This document shows, in pieces, positions 7,534-14,549 of a stretch of DNA of 26,080 nucleotides. Made by a program: the position numbers and the translations under genes. The notes beneath the pieces are model-generated. The model was not told the DNA's origin. It saw nothing but the letters and a program-made list of their open reading frames with translations, and did not search any database. Source of the stretch: Bacillota bacterium (GTDB taxonomy: Bacteria > Bacillota_E > Sulfobacillia > Sulfobacillales > JAIMBI01); NCBI GenBank assembly GCA_021828405.1, contig JAKARZ010000029.1, positions 1 through 26,080 on the forward strand, in the 5' to 3' direction. Positions within the stretch are counted from its first letter, which is position 1. Each line of letters opens with the position of its first letter.

Positions 7534-9187
7534 GGGCTTCTCCCTCCTTAATGAGACGGGTTTCCAAGAGACTGGCCTGAATGCGAATGGGAATGCGGTC
7601 ACGATCCACCATCAAGAGCCCCTCACCGACCCCCGACCCCTCCAGCAGCGCCGTCTCCGGCTTGGTGAGATGGAAAACGTGCGCCAGCTCCGGCACGGCG
7701 TCTGGATGCGGCCGGAGGAGCAATACCAGCGGGCTATTCCGCAGGCACACCTGCGCGGACACCGACCGGAGCGCATCATGGGCGTCCTGTGTGACCAGCG
7801 TGAGCGCGGTACGCCACTTCCGCGCTCGCCGGTACAGCTCTTCGAGATACGGGGCCAACTGCGCGTTCGCCAAGAGGTGCCACGCCTCGTCAAACACCAC
7901 CCACCGGGGCGTGGCGCGGTATAGCGTCGCCACGACATGCTCCACCGTTACGAGGTAAGCGGCCGTCGTGAGGCCGGGTGGCAGCCGCGACAGGTCCACG
8001 ACGGTGATGCCCTCGTCCGGGAATGCCGGCACAGTCTCCCCCATGACGGCCAGCCATGCGCGGACGGCTGGCTCGACACGCTCCGCCGTGGCAGCGTCCT
8101 CAGCCGCCAGGTGCTCCAGCCATGCGGCCGGCACTGTCTCGTCCAGGGTGGACAGGTCGGCCTTCACGGCTTCGGCCATGCGCCGGGGCAAGCGCATACC
8201 CATCGCGTCCAACCACCGAACGGCGAAGCTGCCCCGTCGAACCCGCTCTGCCGGGCTTCCATCGTACAGCGCGAGCGGATTCAGTCCGGCTCCCTGGCCC
8301 ACACGCACCACGTGGGCCGGGTCTGCCAGTGATCCATATTCCCCCTCGGGATCGATGACCAGCACCGGGATGCCCTGGTATCGGGCACGCAGCATCAGGA
8401 CTTTGGTCGCGAAGCTCTTGCCTGCCCCGGACCATGCCACCGTGAGGCTGTGCGGCGCCGGAAGTCGCTCGCGGTCCACGACCACCAGGCTCTTGGTGAG
8501 GGGGTTTTCCCCCCACACCTGACCGTGGGGATGCTGCACATCGTCCCCCATCCAGGGAAACAGCGTGGCAGCGGCGCGGCTGTCCATTTCACGGGCCCCG
8601 TAGGCCGGGAAGCCACCGGGCAGGACGCTGCGAAAGATGTCCGCCTGCTGAAACCGACAGCGTCGGAGCGGCATCATGAGACTTTCGGCCAGCGTCATCA
8701 CCTGATGGCTGCGGCGGTCCAGCTCAGCCTGCGTCGGGGCTTGCAACACCACGGCCAGTCCCACGCGCAGCAGCCGAGTCGCCCCGCGGGCAATTTCGCG
8801 CCGCAGTTCCTCGGCATCGGCCAAGGCGGTTTGGCTGGCAGCGTCCGGCAACCGGCCCAAGTGGGCCCGGGAGTGCTCCGCCCCCTGATGCCAGATGAGC
8901 CGCCGCGTGAGGCGGGCCACCTGTTCTTCCGATCCCAAGGGCTCGATGCCGAGCACGACGACATGGGCGAACGGCGCCTCCAGCAGCGGGCGCCACCAGC
9001 CGGCGCGTACCTCGCGCGGCCAGCCCCGGACGCCCAGCACCCGCACCCACCGGTCGTCGATGGCCAAAGCATCCGGAAGCACCTCGATCGAGTCGGGCCA
9101 CACGGATCCCAGCCGGCGCGGCTCCGCCCGCGAGGCATCCGAGCGGTCGCCGCTTACGACTCCTCGGGCCCGGGCGTGACGTCCCAC
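7517..9187 (-). CDS. virB4: VirB4-family type IV secretion ATPase
   Basis: A 556-residue motor ATPase of the VirB4/TraE family, which energises assembly of type IV secretion channels at the cytoplasmic membrane. Motifs: Walker A region VAWSGAGKSFATK (250-262), where the first Gly of GxxGxGKS is Ala; VLVIDPEGEYGSL (275-287), typical of VirB4; Walker B WVVFDEAWHLLAN (429-441); LVTQD (464-468); and the C-terminal helical region. The GTG at 9187 is preferred because AAGGAGGTGA lies 7 bases upstream, inside the previous gene, giving a 34-bp overlap. The extension to 9349 has no family similarity and is the shadow of the upstream gene. The usual VirB4 N-terminal domain is partly supplied by the separate gene upstream. 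It overlaps cpaB by 17 bp. Confidence 0.92.
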   Translation of the reverse strand: MGRHARARGVVSGDRSDASRAEPRRLGSVWPDSIEVLPDALAIDDRWVRVLGVRGWPREVRAGWWRPLLEAPFAHVVVLGIEPLGSEEQVARLTRRLIWHQGAEHSRAHLGRLPDAASQTALADAEELRREIARGATRLLRVGLAVVLQAPTQAELDRRSHQVMTLAESLMMPLRRCRFQQADIFRSVLPGGFPAYGAREMDSRAAATLFPWMGDDVQHPHGQVWGENPLTKSLVVVDRERLPAPHSLTVAWSGAGKSFATKVLMLRARYQGIPVLVIDPEGEYGSLADPAHVVRVGQGAGLNPLALYDGSPAERVRRGSFAVRWLDAMGMRLPRRMAEAVKADLSTLDETVPAAWLEHLAAEDAATAERVEPAVRAWLAVMGETVPAFPDEGITVVDLSRLPPGLTTAAYLVTVEHVVATLYRATPRWVVFDEAWHLLANAQLAPYLEELYRRARKWRTALTLVTQDAHDALRSVSAQVCLRNSPLVLLLRPHPDAVPELAHVFHLTKPETALLEGSGVGEGLLMVDRDRIPIRIQASLLETRLIKEGEAHAHGD

Positions 9188-9774
9188 GACCACTTCACCT
9201 CCTTGGGCAGTTCTGCGGCTGACAGTGCCGAGAACACAAAGTCGTACAATTCCTCCGTGGGCAGCTGGCGAATGCGAACCCCCGCCGGACGCAGGCCCTC
9301 GGCCACCGCCGCGTGGCGCCGCGTCAATTCCATCTGCGCCTCGTCCCACAACACCTCACCCCGTTTGAGCGGCCGACTGCGGGAATCCTGGCCCTGCCAA
9401 CTCAGCACCAGGAAAAACCGGCGCCGCAGCAGATGCTCGCTGGCCGCCGACTCCTGCAGGAAGCGGACGTAGTCCGCCAGCGCGGGACGGAGGTGCGGCT
9501 CAAGCTGAGTTTCGTGGGCTTTCACTTCGGCCAGGTACTCATCCAGGCGCAGCCGGTCGGTGCGAATGAGAATCTGAATGGGAAAGCTGAGCCCGTTCAG
9601 GAAGTTGGTGAACTGCAGCACCAGCGCGTAGCGCTCGCGTTCGCTCTTGAGGGCAAATCCCACAGGCGTTACCTCCAGCACCGCGACGAACCGGTCCCGC
9701 TCCAGGAGACACATTCCGCCGCCAATCGCTCGGAGCGGGTACAGCCGCCGCATTCCCGCCGTCATTTTTACCAT
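9154..9774 (-). CDS. TraC-like / VirB4 N-domain-type conjugation protein
   Basis: A 206-residue protein resembling the TraC-like N-domain proteins that stand between PrgI and VirB4 in some Gram-positive and Patescibacteria type IV secretion loci. Diagnostic stretches are LYPLRAIGGGMCLLERDRFV and AVLEVTPVGFALKSERERYA, then LQFTNFLNGLSFPIQILIRT and LDEYLAEVKAHE, followed by a charged helical middle part and RFFLVLSW. There is no obvious membrane segment, so it is probably a peripheral cytoplasmic partner of the membrane core and VirB4. Start ATG 9774 follows AAAGGGGATT. A GTG at 9837 in the same frame would close the 63-bp gap to the prgI-like gene but has no good ribosome binding site. Family recognition is from memory of sequence patterns. 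Confidence 0.75.
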   Translation of the reverse strand: MVKMTAGMRRLYPLRAIGGGMCLLERDRFVAVLEVTPVGFALKSERERYALVLQFTNFLNGLSFPIQILIRTDRLRLDEYLAEVKAHETQLEPHLRPALADYVRFLQESAASEHLLRRRFFLVLSWQGQDSRSRPLKRGEVLWDEAQMELTRRHAAVAEGLRPAGVRIRQLPTEELYDFVFSALSAAELPKEVKWSWDVTPGPEES

Positions 9775-9837
9775 CGTATGGAATCCCCTTTCGGTTTCTT
9801 TTGGGTTCTGGGCTGTGTGGTGCCGCCTCCCATACAC

Positions 9838-10107
9838 TCAACCTTCGGGCACGAAGCGCTGTGGCGTCATGTGATACCAACCCCACCATCCGACATGCAT
9901 CCACAGCGGGTCGTGTTCCAGTCGCACCAGGGCGACCGCCGCTGCGGCCCCCACCCCCGCCGCCGGCCACGCATGGCCCGGCAGGCTTGCGTAGGCCATC
10001 GCTGCGAGCCCAATCCCCCCCGCCAGCACGAGCGCGTCGCCAAGGCCCACACCCAAGAGCGCGCCGGCTTCGCTGGGAAGTGGCAGCGGAATTTCGCGCC
10101 TCACCAC
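9838..10107 (-). CDS. PrgI/VirB3-like small inner-membrane protein
   Basis: An 89-residue protein with a short polar N-terminus (VRREIPLPLPSEAGALLGVG) and two closely spaced hydrophobic helices (LGDALVLAGGIGLAAMAYAS and AWPAAGVGAAAAVALVRLEH). A soluble tail ends WWGWYHMTPQRFVPEG. This matches the PrgI family, the Gram-positive counterpart of VirB3, which sits in the cytoplasmic membrane with VirB4. Its place just upstream of the TraC-like and VirB4 genes supports this. The start is the first of two adjacent GTG codons (10107), spaced 9 bases from AGGAGGTGA; the second (10104) would give a classic GTGA overlap with the previous stop. Confidence 0.72.
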   Translation of the reverse strand: MVRREIPLPLPSEAGALLGVGLGDALVLAGGIGLAAMAYASLPGHAWPAAGVGAAAAVALVRLEHDPLWMHVGWWGWYHMTPQRFVPEG

Positions 10108-10856
10108 AAGGTGCGCTCACCTCCTAACCGCGCCACTTCGTTGGGAATCCGCGTGAGAAACCACAATCCCCCCGCAGCCACCAAGAGCCCACCGAACGAC
10201 GTCGCCTCGACCACGAGCCGCACGGTGACCCACCACCCCGCCGCCTGAGCCGCCTGCACCAGCACGAGCGCCAAGAGGCGCCGGCAAGGCCGCCACAGCA
10301 CGACCGGGTCTCCGGTGGCGACGAATCCCAGCGCCGCCCAGGGAATCCAGGCGGCCAGCCAGTAGACGTGCACAGCCCGGACAACAAACCACAGCGATAG
10401 GTACAGCACGAGGGCGGCCAGCACTCCGACGAGGCCCAGCGCCAGCAAAGGCGACAGCAGCAGCGCACCCGCGGACCAATGCACTGCGTCGGTGGCCGAT
10501 CCATGAAGCAGCGTCGCGACCACCGTGTTGTTTAGGGTGAGCAGCAGGGCCATGGCGCTGGGTAGTGCCCCCATCACCACGGCCCCCAGGGTGGCGCGGA
10601 CCAGGAGCCCAGACCAGGGACCCGGCGGTGCATGGCGCACGAGGCTTGGCCACACGGCGGTGAGAACGGCCAGCGCCAGCGCTCCCCCCATGGCCCCGCC
10701 CGCGAGGTCGCGCGACCACGCCAGCAGCGCGACCGCGGGTCCGGTCCACGTGAGGGGAAAGAACACCACTTCGTTCAGCGCCGCCTGCGCGCCCGCCGTG
10801 ACGCCGCCCACCACCAGGCCATCCAGGTACTGCAGGAACAGCAAGACGGGGTTCAT
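10101..10856 (-). CDS. Polytopic membrane protein, TrbL/VirB6-like
   Basis: A 251-residue, very hydrophobic protein with about six predicted membrane segments, among them AVALLAWSRDLAGGAMGGAL, LLVRATLGAVVMGALPSAMA, LLLSPLLALGLVGVLAALVL and WLAAWIPWAALGF. The arrangement, a lumenal-looking N-terminus and a conserved-looking central membrane core, fits TrbL/VirB6 proteins that form the inner-membrane gate of type IV secretion systems. Such proteins are too divergent to be sure by eye. ATG 10856 overlaps the stop of the pilin-like gene as TGATG, so the two are translationally coupled. The 3' end overlaps the PrgI-like gene by 7 bp. Its position between pilin-like and PrgI-like genes is the main support for the assignment. 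Confidence 0.65.
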   Translation of the reverse strand: MNPVLLFLQYLDGLVVGGVTAGAQAALNEVVFFPLTWTGPAVALLAWSRDLAGGAMGGALALAVLTAVWPSLVRHAPPGPWSGLLVRATLGAVVMGALPSAMALLLTLNNTVVATLLHGSATDAVHWSAGALLLSPLLALGLVGVLAALVLYLSLWFVVRAVHVYWLAAWIPWAALGFVATGDPVVLWRPCRRLLALVLVQAAQAAGWWVTVRLVVEATSFGGLLVAAGGLWFLTRIPNEVARLGGERTLW

Positions 10857-11089
10857 CACTGGGCAATAAACGTCAGCAGATTCTTGACCACATCGACCAT
10901 CAGGATCAGCAGTAGGCCCAAGGCCGCGCGTGCCATTACGCTCTTGGCTCCTTCGACACTGCGCGGACTGGATGCCGTCATGAAGCGGATGCCGCCGTAA
11001 ACCATGACCAGCGTGAACAACCCCCCCGCAACGGTGACCAAAAGATCCGTGATGCGTGTCACAGCCGCCAAGATATTGGTCGTTGGCAT
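10856..11089 (-). CDS. VirB2/TrbC-like small membrane protein (pilin-like)
   Basis: A 77-residue protein with two hydrophobic helices: ITDLLVTVAGGLFTLVMVYG (14-33) and ARAALGLLLILMVDVVKNLL (51-70), joined by a short basic loop with IRFMTASSPRSVEGAKSVMA. Size and helix-loop-helix topology fit VirB2/TrbC-type subunits, and small two-helix proteins of this kind start many Gram-positive type IV secretion operons. There is no cleavable signal sequence of the length seen in VirB2 of Gram-negatives, so it may act as a membrane component rather than a surface fibre. ATG 11089 follows an excellent AGAGAGGAGG; in-frame sequence upstream has no similarity. It is the first gene of the ten-gene operon. 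I could not pick a confident promoter upstream. Confidence 0.68.
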   Translation of the reverse strand: MPTTNILAAVTRITDLLVTVAGGLFTLVMVYGGIRFMTASSPRSVEGAKSVMARAALGLLLILMVDVVKNLLTFIAQ

Positions 11090-12095
11090 TGCACTGCCTC
11101 CTCTCTTACCACGTTCACCACCGATGATACGGACATGGCTCCGGATGTTTCGTGTTGAATCGCCATCATCTTTGAGCCCGGGTGACACCGTGCAGGCCGC
11201 GGTAATAACGCAATATCCTTGATTCGACATACTTCGACGTCTCTACGGAAATCCATCATAAGATCTCAAGGGAGTGTTGGTTTTCGACACGCGACGGCGG
11301 CCACAGCGCAGACCGACGCGGAGGCACGCGGCCGCAGCTTCGCCGGCGTGCCCCACCTTCGCAGTGCTGAACCGAACCCGAGACAGCGAGCCCGGCGTTC
11401 GGATCGCGACGGCAGGGTCGGGCGGGCCAGCCAATGAGGACCAGGCCGTCGCCAAGAGGACGCTGAGTCGAGACGATGGCCTGCAGAAGACACCGTGGGT
11501 GGGACGGCGTGCACCACGTCCCCGCACCATGATGCGTGTTACGAGTGGCTCTGCGACTGTCATGAGCTTCTAATTGGGCGATGTGGGACCGTATAGTACG
11601 ACCAGATCACTTCTTTATGAATGCAACTTCAGTTGTCTATCTAACCCTCACGCATGATAAACAGTCCAGGTCGGAAGGTTGGGTCCGCCGCCCCACGGTC
11701 CGCTCGCCGATCTCAATTGCGGGCTTGATGGGACACACCGGGGATCTGCGCGCGGCGGCCCTCGGCTCAGTCGGGATCGCCCTGGCCATTCTGGAGGCGA
11801 AAGCGTGGAGTGTTCTCGGGTGGCGCGTCGCTTTAGAATGGCCTCCGGACGGGTGCGCGACCCGTGGCGGCATGGCGGCACGCCGATGGCGACATTCGCT
11901 GACCCATGTCGGCAGCCAGCGCCGTCTGTGGTGTTGGGGAGGCGATCTGGCCGACCCGGGCGCTGAGGGCATCAGCGGCAGCTGGCTTCGGACAGTGGGC
12001 GCGGCCCGCGTGGCCAACGAGGAGCCGAGATTGTTTGCAGCGGCCAGGGAGCCCGGGTCTACCTTCCACTCGGGCACCACGGAAAGGAGACCCCC
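11090..12095. other. About 1 kb without a recognisable gene
   Basis: It contains the leader of the secretion operon (11090-11250, minus strand). The rest has open frames on both strands, but none has a good ribosome binding site or recognisable similarity. The segment 11570-11670 is clearly richer in A+T than its surroundings. No tRNA, repeat array or clear inverted repeat was seen. It may be a junction left by past insertion and decay. Confidence 0.5.
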
Positions 12096-12248
12096 ATGGC
12101 CGTGCCGGACGAGGGATTCTGCCCGCGCACGTCCACCAAGTTCCTGGTCGACTCAAGCCGCAACACGGCTGGACCGTCCGGGCCCTGCCGATGCCGCGAA
12201 CGCAAGCGCAACGCACGGGCGACCCGCGCGGGCCGCCCGTGCCTATAG
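12096..12248 (+). CDS. Possible small protein, 50 aa
   Basis: An ORF from ATG 12096 to TAG 12246-12248, preceded by GGAAAGGAGACCCCC, one of the better ribosome binding sites of the plus strand. The product begins MAVPDEGFCPRTSTKFLVD and has a basic, cysteine-containing C-terminal half (CRCRERKRNARATRAGRPCL). I recognise no family. The Cys spacing does not make a clear zinc ribbon, and the Arg-rich tail is what a random frame in GC-rich DNA would also give. The ribosome binding site is the main argument for it; it could also be the start of a decayed longer gene. Confidence 0.35.
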   Translation: MAVPDEGFCPRTSTKFLVDSSRNTAGPSGPCRCRERKRNARATRAGRPCL

Positions 12249-12334
12249 TCCGCCATCAGCGGAGACGGCAGGCTAAACGGCACCGGTCCAACTCGCCCCG
12301 CCGCCGCTATCCCGTATCCTCCCCGCCGTCCCCC

Positions 12335-12808
12335 CTAGCTCCGCCGACGCAGACGCTCGGTTCGCCGCTCCTCGGCCTCGCGGAACCGGCGCTCCTCCTC
12401 GGGCGTGGTGAGCACCAGCGGCGGCACCCGTACCGGGTGCCCTTCGTCGTCGAGGGCGACGAAGGTTAGAAAGGCAGTGCTGGTCAGGACGCGGGTGCCC
12501 GCCCGCAGGTCCTGGCAGAACACCTGCACCTCAACTTCCATCGATGTCGCCCCCACCCAGTTGAGCCGGGCCTGCAGCTCTATCAGCTGGCCCACTCGGA
12601 TCGGATGGCGAAAGTCCACACTGTCCATGGAAGCCGTGACGGCCACGTGGCCCGCGTGCCGCGCACACGTGATGGCGGCCGCCAGGTCGATGAAGTGCAT
12701 GACGCGCCCACCCAAGACGTTGCCCAACATGTTGGAGTCGTTCGGCAGAACCAATTCTGTCATCTCGGTCGCGCTCTGGGCGACCGTCTTCCCTGATACC
12801 GATGCCAT
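12335..12808 (-). CDS. Acyl-CoA thioesterase (hotdog fold)
   Basis: A 157-residue hotdog-domain thioesterase of the YciA/BACH-like acyl-CoA hydrolase group, which hydrolyses acyl-CoA to free acid and CoA in the cytoplasm. The signature LPNDSNMLGNVLGGRVMHFI (21-40) with D41 forms the active-site region. The second half has VTASMDSVDFRHPIRVGQL and VEVQVFCQDLRAGTRVLTST, then AFLTFVALD, the usual strand pattern. The C-terminal 25 residues are charged and helical (EEERRFREAEERRTERLRRR). Length is normal for a single-domain member. The ribosome binding site before ATG 12808 is modest (AAAGGGCGGA). It diverges from the amino acid permease with 68 bp between start codons. The acyl chain preference cannot be told. 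Confidence 0.9.
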   Translation of the reverse strand: MASVSGKTVAQSATEMTELVLPNDSNMLGNVLGGRVMHFIDLAAAITCARHAGHVAVTASMDSVDFRHPIRVGQLIELQARLNWVGATSMEVEVQVFCQDLRAGTRVLTSTAFLTFVALDDEGHPVRVPPLVLTTPEEERRFREAEERRTERLRRRS

Positions 12809-12876
12809 CCCGTCCGCCCTTTCTTGCTGGTGCGCCGCCGCGTATAACCCCGCCTGATGAGTGTACCCTACGTCCC
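12809..12876. promoter_or_regulatory. Divergent promoter region, thioesterase / permease
   Basis: The 68 bp between the two divergent starts must hold signals for both genes. On the plus strand TATAAC at 12843-12848 is a fair -10, with only a weak -35 (TTTCTT, 12820-12825) 17 bp upstream. The permease start has no clear ribosome binding site in the 20 bases before it. Confidence 0.3.
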
Positions 12877-14295
12877 ATGAGCGCTAAATCCGGGCATCCC
12901 CGCGCCAGGGCCCAACACCCTGCCCATGAGCACCAGGCGTTCCAGCGAGACTTGGGCGTGATGCCCCTCACGCTCCTTACCGTGGGCGGCATCATGGGTT
13001 CCGGGCTGTTTCTGGCCACCGGACTGGTGGTGGCGCACGCGGGGGCCAGCGCGCTCTGGCTGTTTGCCGTCGCTGCGCTAGCCATGGGGCTCGAGATTAC
13101 GGCCCTGGCCGAGATGTCCGCAGCCGACCCCGCGCCAGGCTCGTTTCTGGTTTATGCCGAGCGCGTGTACGGCCCGGGAATGAGCTTCATCGGCGGCTGG
13201 GTGTTTTGGTTCTCCAGCGTGCTCACCATGGCCACGGAAGTGACGGCCGCTGCCCTCTTTACGCAAAGCTGGTTCCCTGGCCTTGCGCTGTGGATCTGGT
13301 CGCTGGTGTACTCGGTGGCCATCGTGGCCATCAACTTCGTCTCGGTCCGAGGCTTCGGGAAAATCGAAGGGGTGATGGCCGGCGTCAAGGTGGCGGCCGT
13401 CTCCCTCTTTATCCTGGTGGCCGCCGCCGTGCTTGGAGGCATCCTGCCTGGGCGACCGACATCCGCACCCTTCTGGTACCATCTCGCCAGTGCCGCCTGG
13501 TGGCCGCACGGGGGCCTTGGGACGCTGACCTCGCTGGTGCTGGTGCTGTTTGCCTTTGCCGGCACCGGGGTGCTGGGGCTGGCGGCCGGTGAAACCAAGC
13601 ATCCCGGCACGACGATTGCCGGTTCGCTCTCCCTCACCATTCCGCTGGTCGTCATCCTGTACCTGGGTTCCGTGGTGACCATCCTCGCCCTCGTTCCCGC
13701 CGCCCACATTGCCACCCGCACGAGTCCGTTCGTCCAAGCCCTGGCGCTGACCGGCATCCCGGCCCTCGGCCACGTGATGAACCTGATCCTGATTTTCGCC
13801 GTCCTCTCCACGATGAACGCGGCGCTGTACAGCAACAGCCGCGTCTTGTACGACTTGGGCCAGCATCGGCAGGCGCCCCGGTCGGTGGGCCGGCTCAATC
13901 ACAAGGGCCTGCCGGCCATGGCCATCTGGTGGTCGGCGGGACTCTTAGCCCTCACCATCCTGCTCGCATACCTGCTACCAAAGACCGCGTACGCCTACCT
14001 GGTTACGGCCACCGGGTTCCAGGCGATGTTTATCTGGCTGGTGGTGTTGCTGACGCACCTGCGGTATCGGCGCTACCTCCAGGAGAAGAAGCCCGATCGC
14101 CTGACGCTCAAGCTGTTTCTCTATCCGTGGACCACCTACTTCACCATCGGGCTGGTAGCCGTGGGCATGGGCGGCGCATTTTTTGCCACCAGCGAGCGAA
14201 TCGGCCTGGAGCTGGCGGCCGCCTTCATCGTCGTCGTGGGGATCGCCTATCTGGTGGTGCGGCCCCGTCTCACCGCAGCACACTCTCGGCTCTGA
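12877..14295 (+). CDS. Amino acid permease, APC superfamily
   Basis: A 472-residue cytoplasmic-membrane transporter with about 12 membrane segments. The first helix carries the APC hallmark LLTVGGIMGSGLFLATGLVV, whose unwound G-SG region binds the substrate amino acid backbone. EITALAEMSAADPAPGSFLV lies in the segment 2-3 region, typical of GABA/AAT-type permeases, and VLFAFAGTGVLGLAAGETKH is the conserved segment-6/loop region. The length fits the AAT/GABP group (about 450-480). ATG 12877 is chosen because it leaves the usual short polar N-terminus (SAKSGHPRARAQ...); the longer open frame to 12802 would overlap the thioesterase gene. The substrate cannot be named; resemblance to GABA, proline or lysine permeases is general. 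Confidence 0.9.
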   Translation: MSAKSGHPRARAQHPAHEHQAFQRDLGVMPLTLLTVGGIMGSGLFLATGLVVAHAGASALWLFAVAALAMGLEITALAEMSAADPAPGSFLVYAERVYGPGMSFIGGWVFWFSSVLTMATEVTAAALFTQSWFPGLALWIWSLVYSVAIVAINFVSVRGFGKIEGVMAGVKVAAVSLFILVAAAVLGGILPGRPTSAPFWYHLASAAWWPHGGLGTLTSLVLVLFAFAGTGVLGLAAGETKHPGTTIAGSLSLTIPLVVILYLGSVVTILALVPAAHIATRTSPFVQALALTGIPALGHVMNLILIFAVLSTMNAALYSNSRVLYDLGQHRQAPRSVGRLNHKGLPAMAIWWSAGLLALTILLAYLLPKTAYAYLVTATGFQAMFIWLVVLLTHLRYRRYLQEKKPDRLTLKLFLYPWTTYFTIGLVAVGMGGAFFATSERIGLELAAAFIVVVGIAYLVVRPRLTAAHSRL

Positions 14296-14549
14296 ACAAC
14301 CCTGGGGGCAGTGCCGATGATCCGTCCGTCGTCCATCCAGAAGCTTCCGCGACGGTGAGTCAAGCGCCTCCGGTGCGCGCTGGTTGCTTCCTGTGCCGAA
14401 GGCCCAGACGCACCCGGGGCGCCTTCATGTCCGGGATCCCGTCCTTTCCGCCGGGCCGACGGGCAACCGCTCCACCGCATGCCCGGCGATGGGCCGACAT
14501 CCACGGAGGCCGGGGCTCACGAGTGGCCACCGCTCTACCGCCGGGCCAG

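Noticed and set aside
11581..12276. A 231-codon plus-strand frame in the gene-poor region
   Set aside because: No ribosome binding site, no recognisable motif and Arg/Trp/Gly-rich composition typical of chance frames.
13078..13902. A 274-codon minus-strand frame
   Set aside because: It is antisense to the amino acid permease, whose plus-strand frame shows the membrane segments and APC motifs.
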